Notes: a model not told the origin generated them from the letters alone. Shown: positions 45,861 to 58,176, numbered from the stretch's first letter. The stretch: DNA of 64,000 nt from Hydrangea macrophylla (GCA_033977485.1 CM066987.1:48425033-48489032), one strand, 5' to 3'. A program made the numbers and translations.

Positions 45861-46427
45861 ATGACAATAGCTCATGTTCTGCAGTGTTATCCACTAAGAC
45901 ATCGATGTGGGGAAGCGGGAAGTCATCCTTAGGACTGGCTTTGTTTAGATCACGGAAGTCGACGCACACATACGGACTTTTCCATCCTTTTTGGGTACTA
46001 GAACGATATTCGTAACCCATTCCGGATACTTGGTAATAATGATGAACCCTGCCTTGAATTGTTTCTCCACTTCTTCTTTGACCTTGAGTACCCATTCTGG
46101 TCTCATGTGCCTAAGTTTCTGATTGACGGGTTTAGAATTGGGAAGGAAGGGAATGTGATGTTGGACGATGTTGGGATCGACCCCAGGCATGTCCTCGTAA
46201 GACCAAGCAAAAACATCTTTGAATACTTTTAGCAAGAGGGTCAATTTTTCTTTTTCTTTTTCATTAAGAGTTGAGCCAATTTGCACAATTTGTGGATTAC
46301 CTTTTTCACCTAGGTTAATTGATAAAGTATATTCGATTATTTCATAAGCAGGTGGTTTTTTAATTAGTTGCTTAAGTTCGATTGGGAGATCCTCGGAGGG
46401 ATCTGTGCATTCACAAGTACTACACAT
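45861..46427 (-). pseudogene. Tat 2 RT N-terminal fragment
   Basis: It reads CECTDPSEDLPIELKQLIKK, AYEIIEYTLSINLGEKGNPQ, then VFAWSYEDMPGVDPNIVQHH and the RT fingers (KPVNQKLRHMRPEWVLKVKE). A 2-nt insertion near 45970 shifts frame inside VRVCVDF. The sequence ends after LVDNTAEHELLSFMD, before the YVDD loop. Nothing enzymatic is left. Confidence 0.85.
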
Positions 46428-46433
46428 AGAGGA

Positions 46434-46802
46434 TTAAGCAGAATCATCTTTCATTACATTCATGATAGGTGGAGTGATTACATTAGACAGTGGTGGGATT
46501 GGAAGTACAGACTTTGGGAGAACAGGGGATAGGGAGACAGAGGACTCTACAACCTGGTTGCTCAGACCCTCCTCAGTTGGCTTGATCTGATCATCTTGGC
46601 TCTTGGCCCTCTTTTCTTCATTTTCTTCGACGAACTCTTCCCACATTTTCTCGATGGCTTCAGTGTCCAGATACTCCAACCAGTCTTCCTCTGGGGTTTT
46701 CTCAATTTCATCGGGATAAAATGGATCTTGATAGGTGGCCTTTCGCAGTCGGCAAAGATTTACAGCCCTGGGTACCTTTTCCCAATGGCCTGATGGATCC
46801 AA
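46434..46802 (-). pseudogene. Tat 2 acidic linker between protease and RT
   Basis: It contains EDWLEYLDTEAIEKMWEEFV then KRAKSQDDQIKPTEEGL and a Pro/Ser-rich tail, matching the linker of element 1. No enzymatic motif is seen. It probably separates protease and RT in the polyprotein. Confidence 0.7.
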
Positions 46803-47142
46803 GATTCTGGGAACCCAAATTAAGGGAAATCATCCCCTTCTTTGATGAATTGCCCATTCAAGGTTTTGTGGTATGGTGGGAGACTCCTCACTCTTTTCTT
46901 CCATGGCCTCTGTAGCTCGACGTCTTCTTCAGTGGGCTTGTACCCCAACCCAAAAGTGCCTTATTGCCCTTTGATCTGAGGGAACTCACGAATCCCTTGC
47001 TGGCGTCGGCTCAATATTATTCCAGGGAAGTAGTTCATTTTGCGGACGATGTTGACAACTGCAGAGTGGATCTCGGGGAACCTGTCTTCATCATTGATCA
47101 TGTGGACTTCTTCCATGAAGAATCCCCCAATTTGTCCTTTTT

Positions 47143-47751
47143 CTAGCTCAGGTATTTGGATTTCAAAGATGGTAGCGTAGTTTGGAAAAGCTTCATTACC
47201 CTAACTATTGCCGAGGATGATTTTTCCTCTTTTTCATGAATGTACTTGATTATTTGATGCACAGTGGATGATACAGCTTTGTTGACATGCAGCCAGGGCC
47301 TCCCGATCAACAAATTGAACGAGGCAGGTATGTCCATAACTTGAAAGATTTTGCTGCTAACCAAAGATCCTGCCCGGATTTGGAGAGAAACAGTCCCCAT
47401 CACATTTCTCTTGGTGTTATCGTAAGCCCTCACAGATTGCATAGATGGTGTGATGTCAAGGACATTGACCCCCAAGGCAGTGGCAGTCCTTAAAGCACAA
47501 ATATTTTGGGCAGAGCCTGTATCAACCAGACAGAATGGCACCTGTTGTCCCTTACATCCAACAGTGATGTACAAAGCTTTGTTATGTGTAGACCCTTCCG
47601 GTGGCAAGTCTTCATCAGAAAATGTAATGACTGGGTCGGGGGTGAGTGCGCCCAAGAAAGCCACTATGTCTTCCGGTGCAGCGTCGATGGGGACCTCAAT
47701 TCCAGCCAAGGAATTCAACACAACTTGTCTATGCTTGTAGGATGTTACCAT
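47143..47751 (-). CDS. Tat 2 aspartic protease region
   Basis: This is an open frame of 202 codons. ALYITVGCKGQQVPFCLVD leads into the active-site VDTGSAQNI near residue 75, followed by the flap-like DITPSMQSVRAYDNTKRNVM and the family motif IFQVMDIPASFNLLIGRPWL near 160. The active Asp is present, unlike in element 1. The protease would cut gag-pol, but the neighbouring gag and RT are broken, so expression as a working polyprotein is unlikely. It ends in an altered C-terminal stretch. Confidence 0.8.
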   Translation of the reverse strand: MVTSYKHRQVVLNSLAGIEVPIDAAPEDIVAFLGALTPDPVITFSDEDLPPEGSTHNKALYITVGCKGQQVPFCLVDTGSAQNICALRTATALGVNVLDITPSMQSVRAYDNTKRNVMGTVSLQIRAGSLVSSKIFQVMDIPASFNLLIGRPWLHVNKAVSSTVHQIIKYIHEKEEKSSSAIVRVMKLFQTTLPSLKSKYLS

Positions 47752-47886
47752 GATGTCCTACATTGAGAGTTGCGCTCGGGTATTCTTCAACTGCTTTATC
47801 AACTCATTGTCTTCTTTGATGATCTCATCCATTTTTCCCTTTTCCTTGTCTTTGACCAAACTTTTTTTGATTACTTCAGTGGTAGG

Positions 47887-49385
47887 CTACGGAGGTTGGT
47901 AATGACGGCCTGGCCTCGTCAGATGATCAATCTCGGCAGGAGTAGGCCCTTCTACAGTCCCATCTTCTTTGAGCCACTCATAATTTGTTCCCACAAATGG
48001 TTTCTCCGGCTCGTTCCAGATAAAAGCATCGCTTTTATTGTTGGGATCATACCATTTGAGGTCCACTGTCCCTAGATCGTGTTCTTCCAAGAAGTATAGA
48101 TCTTGTTCATCAGCCAGCTGTTGCTGCCATTCATCATTTCCTCCTTCAATCAGATGGATTACCACAGATTCCGGGATGTCAATGAGGGGTAAAGGTTAAC
48201 CTAAGGGGGTGATATAGGTAGCAGGGTTGAAGGATGCATGGTTGGACTCAATGAAGTTGATATTTTGGTGGTTAGGTAGAGGATTTTAAGTGATATGGGG
48301 CTGCTATGGAGGTGGCTCAATGACATTCTGGTCAATGAGGTCTTGGATAGGGGGATTTCTAATTTGTCAAAGCTGCGAGGAGGCTTCCTCGGGAAAGGGT
48401 GATTGGAGGAGTCAGCTTGGTTGGGAGGTTGGTACGGCCTAGGAGGGTAGGCCATAGGTTGACTACTAAGGGCATTGACATCCGGAGGGTTGCTGGAGTA
48501 GTTGGGCCTTTTTGACTGACTCGGAGGCTCTTCTTTTTTGATCATTCCTTACCTTATGGCGTATTTGATTCGAGTCCCAACTTCAAACAATTCCTCAAAG
48601 GGAGAGATGGACTGGTAAAATAATTTCTCATGGTAGAGGGTCTGCAGATTTGGGATTAGCATCCCTACCTGTTCCTTTTTAATCGGCCGGTGGGCCATTT
48701 GGGCTACTTTATTCCTCCATCTGCTCAGAAACATAGCGAATGATTCATTATTGTTCTGCTGAGTTGTTTCCAAATCTCTGATAGTGACATCAAGTTCTTG
48801 GTTGTAGGAATAGTGATCAACAAATAACAGAACTATGTCTTCCCATGCCCGAGTTTTGGAAGCTTCCAAGGTAAGGAACCATGATAGTGCAGATTTTGCG
48901 AGAGTTTATTGGAACAGCATTGCAATGTGCTCATAAGTGTAGCCCATTGATTGAAAAATGTTCATACACAGTTTTACATGGCTCTTCGGATTTCATGTTC
49001 CGTCAAAATGGTCAATGGCAGGCATTTTAAAGTTTTCTGGCAGCTTCAGCTTGACAGGTTCAAAAAGTCCTTCCAAGTCTAGCATGTAATCATCAACCCC
49101 TTTACTCTTCCTCAATACACTTTGCAGTTTGTCGACTTTGTCCATTTTCTTTTGGAATTTTTTCTCATATACGGGCGGCGGGGCCCCTTGAAACCAGTCT
49201 TCTTCTCCATCATTCTCCGGATGCGGTATGAATCCGAACCGTGGTGGTGGGAACTCAGTGGGACACTGCTGCCGCTGCTATTTCAGTTCTTCCATAAACT
49301 TCAGGACCTGGGCCAGGCTGTCGGATTGCTGGCTTATGGTGGCTTCCAATTCAGTGACCATGTTTTCTAGCTCTTCCTGATTCAT
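47887..49385 (-). pseudogene. Tat 2 gag, several stops
   Basis: The start at 49385 (minus) gives MNQEELENMVTELEATISQQ. The capsid segment at 48869-48549 is open: MEASKTRAWEDIVLLFVDHY, then NESFAMFLSRWRNKVAQMAH and LIPNLQTLYHEKLF. At least three in-frame stops lie in the N-terminal third. The sequence around 48650 shows the uninterrupted site that the solo LTR occupies in element 1. Part of the zinc-knuckle region present in element 1 (about 37680-37800) is deleted here near 48350. Confidence 0.85.
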
Positions 49386-49806
49386 GCTGAAATAACTTGT
49401 TGGGCTGATTCTGACCAAATGATTATTTGAATTTTTTACCCAAGACGATGAACCCAGTTGCTGGCTTTGAGAATCTATAGTGTCCCTACAGATTCCAGAG
49501 GATTTGTATCAGATTATGACAGTGATGACTTTAGATAGACAAATGATAGTGATGTTAATAGACGTGGACATGACTTGTGTGAGATTGATTGAGATAGTGC
49601 GTGCAGACCGATAGGAATGGTGCATGAAAATGAGACAAGCATGCGAATGTAAGCCCTAATCTATATGATGGTCGTATTTCTAACAGATAGCAGTTAAACA
49701 AATAAGGTACTAACCATATAGAGTGTGCTAACATTTCTTTCCAGTATGATCACCAGGGTTTTATGAATGCTTCTAGGAGAGACTGGGTATTTTTGGTTAG
49801 TTTGGA

Positions 49807-50500
49807 CAAAGTTTCAGAGAGAAACTGGCATATCAGGGCATTTATGGTTGATTTGGACAGAGTTTCTGGGAGAAACGGGTTAATGTGGTTGTATCGGGGA
49901 TATCTGGACAGAGTTTCTAGGAGAAACTGGTTAATGTGGTTATATCTGGGATATCTGGACAGAGTTTCTCGGAGAAACGGGTTAATGTGGTAATATTTGG
50001 GATATCTGAACAGAGTTTCTGGGAAAAACTGGTTAATGTGGTTATATCTTGGATATCTGGACAGAGTTTCTGGGAGAAACTAGTTAATGTGGTTATATCT
50101 AGTTTCTGGGAGAAATGGGTTAATGTGGTTATATATCGGATATCTGGACAGAGTTTTTGTGAGTAACTGGTTAATGTGGTTATATCTATTATATCTGGAC
50201 AGAGTTTCTGGGAGAAATTGGTTAATGTGGTTATATCTGGGATATCTGGACAGAGTTTCTGGGAGAAAAGGGCTAATGTGGTTATATCTGGGATATTTGG
50301 ACAGAGTTTCTGGGAGAAACTGGTTAATGTGGTTATATCTAGGATATCTGGACAGAGTTTCTGGGAGAAACAGGTAAATGTGGTTATATTTGGGATATCT
50401 GGACAAAGTTTCCAGGAGAAACTGGTTAATGTGGTTATATCTGGGATATCTGGACAGAGCTTCTAGGAGAAACTAGTTGATGTGGCGGGAGCATGTGATG
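49807..50500. repeat. 51-bp tandem array in the Tat 2 leader, 14 units
   Basis: Unit marks at 49807, 49858, 49909 and onward to 50455 are exactly 51 bp apart, except for one 15-bp deletion (a multiple of three) near 50100. Both strands are open over long stretches: 17-residue repeats WLYLGYLDRVSGRNWLM on + and LSRYPRYNHINQFLPET on -. The leader on either side (49386-49800, 50501-51098) shows no coding. Confidence 0.95.
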
Positions 50501-51098
50501 ATTGTGATCATACTATCTAGCAGGTTTTCATATTCCTATGTCTTAGGACCGACAAACAAGGTTTGCGGTGTATATCTTTGTGAGCATGGAGAAGACATCC
50601 TTGTCATGGTTCCTAGGCAGGTTAACTCAATGTGATCACATGTGAGTGATTGCCTTGGGAATCATTAGAAGATGTTCTGCCTCGTGCCACATAAGGGTCT
50701 ACACCGCGCAGGTAATCCCGTGAGAGCATACAACAGTTATATCACATTGTCCTATCTAAAAAAATAAATGAACAGTCCTATGAAAGGTTCTATAGAAATC
50801 TACATGCAAAGGCTGGGTTTTAATCAGAGAGGGTCCATTGACGAGAGTTCCAATATACTGTCAGAGAGACAGTACGGAGGTTTTTACTCTTTTTGATATA
50901 CCTTGGAAGGTACAGTATCAACGGTGACTTATGCCCTGGCACAGCAAGACCTGAACAAAGTCAGCGTCGCGTTTCAGACACAGTCGGAGGGGAAATGCAG
51001 AAGTGCAAAGCGGTGAACCAGACACAGTAAAAAGATTTTTTTAAGGATGATTCTTATGAGTCAAATCTCTATATTATTTTGTTTTGAAAATAAATTTC

Positions 51099-51117
51099 CC
51101 TAGCGGAGTTGCCAGAT
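51099..51117 (-). other. Tat 2 primer binding site
   Basis: On the - strand, AT then CTGGCAACTCCGCTAGG follows the LTR end. It is the same site type as in element 1 with different substitutions. Confidence 0.6.
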
Positions 51118-54100
51118 TGTGGACACACGGAATTCGATCGTCCACTCTTTTTGGTTTTGGTTTTGAGATTTGTTTTGAAAAGGAAAAGAAAAGGGTCTGT
51201 TGAATACAGATACAGAGTCGCCACTTGGTCTTTAAGGAACCAAGAAACCTAATTTGACTTACCCAAATGGATAAAGGGCACAGACCCTTCATAACCAAAG
51301 AACTTGGTTCGCGGTTTTGGTACGAGAGAGGAAGGAGCCTTTGTCGCGACTAAAACACCCTCAACGCGCCCCGTCTCTCGACGAGCCTCAAATAGCATCC
51401 AAATAATCCTCTTATACTATGAATGGTTTAACAATTAATATTATGATAGTATATTACATCACACAAGAATTTTGAAATGGAAGATCAAAAGATAAGATAT
51501 CGTTCATAAGATCGTAGCCAAATATCACACAATGCAAAAGTGAAAGATCACACAAGTAAACCTAGGAAAAATCATCTAATAACGTATCAAGTAATCAAGT
51601 TTTCCTAATCTAAAGGGGACATGGATTGTTCTTGAAACAAATAAACAAAGAAAACAAAGTATGCTTAGCAAGCTAGTATGATGCATGTTAATCTTTGAGA
51701 AAAGAAGATCTCTCAATCCCCGGGACGGATGAGAAAGGAAGAATAGATCGAGGGGAAGCATGAACATGTGATCAAACTCTTTCCTTATAATCTTCTTAGA
51801 TTAGTAGTCACAAAAACCCCAAATCTTGCATGTATGCAATGGATGATCCTAGAATGTGCAAAGTTTGTAGTGTGTTTGTGTACATTGACTTTCTAAAGTG
51901 GCTTAGAAGTCTAGAATGTGTATGAATGAATGAAGGAAATCATCATGGGATATGTACAAATGTATTATGAACTACTTCCTAAGACAAGAGCTAATTTGGA
52001 GTGCATGTAAGCATCAAATCAAAGAATGAAAGTAAAAGTGTGCTTGCTGTGAATAGTGGACAGAACAGTAACATAATCTTTTAGAAATTGAAAAGAGTGG
52101 TTAAGAATGTTTTCAATGCATTATTTTTATGGAGATCTTCCTTATTCTATCTAAAACACAACCCAAAAACCCAATCTTTAATAACTATCACAGATTGAGA
52201 GAAATCATATAAACACTAGAGGTTATTCAGAAACAGAGTCTGTACTGTCGACTAAAATGTTAGAAAATCTTAGAAAATGAAAACAAAAGATCTAGTGGCC
52301 CTAAGACATTGACGTTTAAGGGAAAAATAAGTTGGGACTACTCTTTTTGAAAACATTTTCTGTAAAACAAGTTGAAAGTCAACCTAGCTGCTGTGACAGC
52401 ATGGGCAGAATGTTTGGAAGGATGTTTGGACAAAAATGGACCCCTTTCAAGTACTTCCAAGTCAAGCCAAAAATCATGGGTGTTCAATAATGAGTTAGAA
52501 AGATTTTTCAAGTGGTCTTGCATTTATATATTGAGTATTGAATTCAAAATAAATTTTTTGAAGTAAAATGACTCACTGTTTTGAAGATTTTGAGAAAACA
52601 AGGTTTATTTATTAAAATCAAAATAAGGGGTTTAAGCAGGGGTTTTGAAATGGGGGGTTTTGAAAATATATTTTCAATACTTAATGAAGATTGTAACCAC
52701 TTAGAATGTCAACATTAGACTCACATCAAGAACCTCCAAGATTATTGGGAAGTATTATATCCATTTTAAAGACAACTTCATGAATACATAGGAATGTATT
52801 GGAGTTGAAATCATCATCTATCAAACATGTTTTTGAGGTCAAGAGCAACTATCCATAAGGATTCACTCACCTCAAACTTTATGTCATCATCTAGATGATG
52901 ATAGACTAGTAAGTAAATAAAAAAAACAAAAAAAGAAATGAGGTAGGAGAAGATGAACAACAAAGTAAGCAAACACGTATATAAACAATCAATAGATGAT
53001 GTTCAATGATGTATTGGACTTGTAGCTTGGTGTTTCACTCATATGTGGTGACATTGGACATGGAAGTAACTTCTTCTCTCTTAAATGCTTATTAAAATGG
53101 TGGTTGGGTGTATTGAATATGAAGAAAATGGAAGTAAAGAAGTAAAAAACAAAGTTTAGAACTCACTCTTTTGTTTGGAAATCAAAGAAGGAGGCTTCTT
53201 TTCTCTCTATTCTAACCTTATCTCTACAACTTTCTCTCTAAAACTTTTCAAAGCTTGCATTTGCCCCCCCCAAAATGAGAAGTTAAGGGGGGTTTATATA
53301 GGTCAATTTGGGGTGATTTTGGGGTTTTCGAAGTACTCCCATTGGTCCCAAACGTCTGTGAACATAGAACTACGTCGTTTTGGTTTCCAGTTAATCAAAA
53401 TGAACCCCCAAAAAAAATTACAAAAATGTACCATTCTGGGGGAGAGTGCCGCGGTGGCACTGGGCCTGTGCCGCAGCGGCAATGGGCCAGTGACGCGGCA
53501 GCACTACTCCTCATTCGTCCAGATAATCCTTTTTAGGCCCCAGAGGTTCCGGTATTCGCGAAAAGGCCCTATTTCGTATGAGATTCACATAACATGCATG
53601 CGAACTCCAAATTGAGGTTGTGATATACTGCTAGAATGGTAACAGAGTCTTGTTTACATAAAAAATAGTTTAGAGATAGGTCACCTTGAAAAGTTTTGCG
53701 GTATTCGCGATAAAAGCTGATTTGATCGCTTTTTTCACCTTCGGAAATTCAAAATAAATTCGTTTGAAATTAAAAAATTATGTGCGATATACCGTTGGAA
53801 AGCTATTGACCTCTAGTATCTATGAAAAATGTTTGAAAAATGATATGGTGCTCCGTTTTAAAGTCAATTTTGGTCAAACTGGTCAAACTTGGGATTCCCA
53901 GGAAGTTCTGGAAACCTCTAGAGCTCTCAGGAGTTGACATTTTCGTTCAATTTTCTTTTAAAACTCATTTTAATACTTTCTGCTTGATCTAGAATGATTC
54001 CTGAACTTTTCGGCAAATTTGGACGACTCCGGTCAAACTTGGTCAAACTTGGTCAAACATTGGTCAAACCAGTCAACGGGGACTTTCTGGGAACTTTTGG

Positions 54101-54245
54101 GACTTCTAGGGGTCTCTGGGAGCTGACGATTTCATCCGGTCTTGCTTTAGAACTCGTTTTATTGTTTTTCTTACGACATAGCACGTTTTCAGAACATTTG
54201 GCCCGAATCCGGGAGCGTTCAGGCTTTCAGGGGTATTTTGGTCAT
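51118..54245 (-). repeat. Tat 2 5' LTR (LTR-D), missing its outer end
   Basis: It starts (on +) TGTGGACACACGG and follows LTR-A closely, with the 347-bp segment once, to TATTTTGGTCAT at 54245. The last 121 bp of LTR-A (25919-26039) have no counterpart here. The frames at 53175 and 53342 are LTR sequence and not genes. Confidence 0.9.
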
Positions 54246-55222
54246 GCGATGAACACTGCTTTCCTGAAGAAATTCTTCCCACCTCGCATGACCACTGAGC
54301 TTAAACGACAAATAAATTCTTACAAACAAAAGAGCAATGAAACATTCACCCAAACTTGGGAATGTTTCAAGGATTTGCTACTCTCATGCCCACATCACGG
54401 GTACGAGAAATGGCGAACCATCAGCTACTTTTATGAAGGATTAAATGGTGAAACTAAGAAATTGGTCAAGACCATGAGTTCAGGGCCATTTCTTCGCAAA
54501 AACACGGAAGAAGCTGAAGCTCATTTTGAGTGGTTAGCTGAACACGCCCATGAGTGGTCAAATTCAGATGATGTCCCACGCTCACATATATCCTGTATGG
54601 AAGAGAAAAGTTTATACCAACTAAAAAGTGAGGATCATCTGATGAATAAGTATGAAGAACAAGTGAAGAAAGTCGAAGACTTGGAATGAAATGAGAGAGT
54701 TCTAGGCAATTTTTGCCTGAAGAACCATGCGGCACATGCAACATGCTGGGACACACTACGTAATACTGTCTGAATGTGCCGTATTTTCAAGAACAACCCC
54801 CCATGGAAATGAATGACATGCAGGGGTATAAGGGGGTGGGGAATTTCTACAACAATTATAATTCACAAACTAATAATAATAGATGGAATCATCCCGGGTT
54901 TGATTGGAAAAACAATGCTGGGACCCAAAACCAACATCAACAACAACAGCCCTACAATAACAATAATCAATACCAAGGGCAATACAACAGGCAGTCCCAG
55001 CCATTCCATCAAAATAGAGCAAATAACTACAACCAAGCTCAACCCTCTAACAATCAACAAGCAAATGTGTACGTGCCACCTCACAAAAAGGTGCAAGAGG
55101 AAGATTCACTCGCTAACGCGAATTTAACACAACAGTTAATTCAAATGATGAGTAAAATGTCCGCAACATTAGAGAGAATGGATGCACGACAAGAGGGTTC
55201 AAGTGGTACATTTCCTGCTTAA
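54246..55222 (+). pseudogene. Athila gag, 5'-truncated
   Basis: It opens at MNTAFLKKFFPPRMTTELKR and continues with QTWECFKDLLLSCPHHGYEK and WRTISYFYEGLNGETKKLVK, the conserved capsid segment of Athila-type gag (Retrotrans_gag). A stop at 54687 and a frameshift near 54770 break it. The tail in the next frame is a low-complexity Asn/Gln stretch (GTQNQHQQQQPYNNNNQYQG) that probably binds RNA, ending at a TAA at 55220. The frame after that stop continues in phase into the protease region, so the TAA is a single nonsense change. Confidence 0.85.
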
Positions 55223-55282
55223 CCACTTCAAAAACCTAAGGGATACAACAATGGTCCCCCTAATCATGAACAGGCAAAATCC

Positions 55283-56443
55283 GTGACAACTTTGAGAAGC
55301 GGCAAAGTCATAGGGCAAAATACGCCTCTCTCTACCCATGAAGAGTATGAAGAGGATGAAGTGGTGAGTAAAAGTAAATCATCTACTCAAGAAGAGGAGT
55401 TGTCTACTACTAACAAAGCATTAGAATCAACTGAGGACACTCCTAAAGAAATAGAAGTTGAGAGAAGGCCTGGAAAGGAGCCCATCAAGGATGAATTACC
55501 TAAATTCCCTTTCCCCGTGCCTTACCCTCAAAGGCTTAAGAAGCCCCAACATGTGGCAAAGAATCAGGAGTTCTTAGAGTTGTTCAAACAAGTTAAAATT
55601 AATCTCCCGCTCCTTGATGCAATCAAACAAGTGCCAGCTTACGCTAAGTATCTAAAAGATTTATGCACGGTCAAGAGGAGGCAAAGTGTGAAGAAACACA
55701 CTTATGTCGCTTGCCAAGCAAGTGCAATCATCCAAAACGATTTGCCTCCAAAGCTTAAAGACCCTGGCACCCCAACTGTCTCGTGTAGAATTGTGAATCA
55801 AAGGATAGACAACGTACTCCTTGATCTAGGAGCTAGCGTAAACTTGCTGCCATATTCAGTATATAAACAACTAGGGTTGGGTGAACTCAAACCCACCTGA
55901 GTTGCATTGCAACTGGCAGACAGGTCAGTCAAATACCCTAGAGGAATACTGGAAGACATTCTGGTACAGATAGATACATTTGTCTTTCCGGTCAATTTTG
56001 TGATTCTGGACACCGAACCTGTGTCTAATCCATGTTCACAAATCCTGGTGATTTTTGGACTTCCATTCCTCTACACCATAGATGCCATAATCAAAATAAG
56101 GAGTGGTATCATGACCATCGTATTCGGGAACATGACTTTAAATGTCAAGATTTTTTCAAATCCCCGACCTGAAGAATACGAGGACGAAGAAGAAGTTAAC
56201 TTCATCGAAACGGTCATCGAAGAGGAGGCTGATCATGTAGAATACAAAGATCCTTTGGAGGTAGTTGTGTCACAATTCGACGCTACTTATCAACCTAACA
56301 ATTCTACCCCATTGGACGCTGCTCTAAATCATGACTGCCTCATGATGGAAACTAAGGAGGAAGATAGAGATGAATGCATGTGGGTCCCACCATATGAACC
56401 CTTGCCTCCAAAAATGAAGTTAACCATGCCTTCAAACTTTTAG
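55283..56443 (+). pseudogene. Athila protease region, one in-frame TGA
   Basis: The frame starts MTTLRSGKVIGQNT, the usual Athila linker with TLRSGK. LPKFPFPVPYPQRLKKPQHV and EFLELFKQVKINLPLLDAIK precede the protease, whose active site reads LLDLGASVNLLPYSVYKQLG (DLGAS). A TGA at 55898 interrupts within KPT-VALQLADRS, and the same frame then runs to 56443. The second half includes IDTFVFPVNFVILDT and an acidic segment. Apart from the TGA the region is open, so this is a recent-looking copy. Confidence 0.85.
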
Positions 56444-56599
56444 TTTCCTGATGTGGAATTAAAGGAGCTTCCAAAAGAGCTCAAATAAGGCGTTTCTAGG
56501 GACAGAAAAGACTTATCCTGTGATAATCTCATCCAGGTTAAATTCTGAACGAGAGGATAAGTTGATTCAAATGCTCAAACTGCATAAGGGAGCATTGGG

Positions 56600-58140
56600 G
56601 TGGACTATTGCTGACCTAAAGGCATAAGCCCATCTATTTGCACCCATAAGATATATCTAGAGGAAGACGCTAAACCTTTGCGACAAATACAGAGGCTTCT
56701 GAACCCTAATATGCAAGAAGTTGTGAAAAAAGAAGTCCTAAAACTTCTGGACATTGGGATAATATATCCTATCTCTGATAGCTGTTGGGTTAGTCCAACC
56801 CAGGTGGTGCCTAAAAAGGCTGGTATAACAGTTATCCCAAATAAAGATGGCGAGTTAGTACCAACACGCATCCACTGGATGGCGGATGTGTATTGATTAC
56901 CGAAAGTTAAATACTGTGACTCAGAAAGACCATTTTCCATTGCCATTCATGGATCAAATGCTAGAAAGAGTGACGGGCCATAAATTTTATTGCTTCTTGG
57001 ATGGATATAGTGGCTATAACCAAATCGAAATTGTTCTTGAAGATCAGGAGAAGACGACTTTCACTTGTCCGTTCGGTACATTCGCTTACCGTTGTATACC
57101 CTTTGGCTTATGCAATGCACCTGCCAATTTTCAGCGGTGCATATTGAGCATATTCAGTGATATGGTTGAACAGACACTCGAGGTCTTTATGGACGACTTC
57201 TTGGTGTTTGGCCATAGTTTTGATAATTGCCTAGAAAACCTTGAAAATGTGTTAACGAGATGTGAGGACAAACACTTAGTACTAAACTGGGAAAAGTGTC
57301 ACTTCATGGTGACCAAGGGAATTGTTCTCGGTCACATTATTTCTGACAAAGGTATCCAAGTCGATAAAGTGAAAATCGATATTATCTCAAACTTACCGGT
57401 CCCCCGTACAGTTAAAGACATCCGCTCTTTTCTGGGACAGGCAAGATTCTATCGACGCATTATCCAAAATTTTAGTGCAATCTCCCGACCACTGTGCGAA
57501 CTCGTAGTCAAAGACGTACCTTTCGAATGGTCAGAAAACTGTCAAATATCTTTTGATGCACTAAAAGAACACCTTACCTCCGCATCGATAATACAAGCAC
57601 CCGATTGGAGTTTGCTGTTTGAGTTAATGTGCGATGCTAGCGACAATGCCATTGACGCAGTTCTAGGACAGAGGAAGGATAACAAGCCTTATGTAATATA
57701 CTATGCCAGCCGAACACTCAATAAAGCTCAAATGAATTATACGACTATCGAGAAAGAGCTACTGGCAATAGTCTTCACTCTAGATAAATTCAAGTCTTAT
57801 CTGATAGGGTCCCCAATTGTCTGTTTTACAGACCACTCGGCCCTCAAGTACCTGTTATCTAAGAAAGATGCGAAACAGAGGCTTATCCGCTGAATACTCC
57901 TACTCCAGGAATTTGATATCACTATCAAGGATAAAAAACGGAGTAGAGAATGTGGTCGCCAATCATTTATCTCGGTTGACATTTACTGATAACACTGAGC
58001 CCGTACCAATAAAAGATGAATTCCCAAACGAGCAACTGATGGCTTTCTCTAGTTTGCCTTGGTACGCAGATATAATAAATTACCTTGTTATAGGAGAGAC
58101 CTCGAGCCATTGGTCAAATCAGGACAAGAAAAGGTTCCTT
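56600..58140 (+). pseudogene. Athila reverse transcriptase and RNase H
   Basis: RT begins with QRLLNPNMQEVVKKEVLKLL and DIGIIYPISDSCWVSPTQVV. A 2-nt deletion near 56878 shifts frame before MCIDYRKLNTVTQKDHFPLP. Catalytic blocks read FYCFLDGYSGYNQIEIVLED and LEVFMDDFLVFGHS (FMDD). RNase H follows with LLFELMCDASDNAIDAVLGQ, IEKELLAIVFTLDKFKSYLI and CFTDHSALKYLLSKKDAKQR. It stops at a TGA (57891) where the family has Trp. A 1-nt insertion in an A run near 57935 then shifts the frame before NVVANHLSRL. The acidic residues of both enzymes are present. Confidence 0.9.
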
Positions 58141-58176
58141 TAGTTCGCACGCCATTTCTTTTTTGATGACCCGTAC

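Larger units (their letters stand above)
45853..54245 (-). mobile_element. Tat/Ogre-type element 2, 5' half only
   Basis: In element orientation it has a 5' LTR (54245-51118, missing its first 120 bp or so), PBS (51115-51099), leader with a 51-bp array, gag, protease, linker and the start of RT, then the fusion point at 45853-45860. RNase H, integrase, accessory genes and 3' LTR are absent. It is closely related to element 1 but better preserved in the protease. Confidence 0.88.

Noticed and set aside
53175..53615. 146-codon + frame in LTR-D as a gene
   Set aside because: The same region in LTR-A has different frames and no family similarity. It is LTR sequence.
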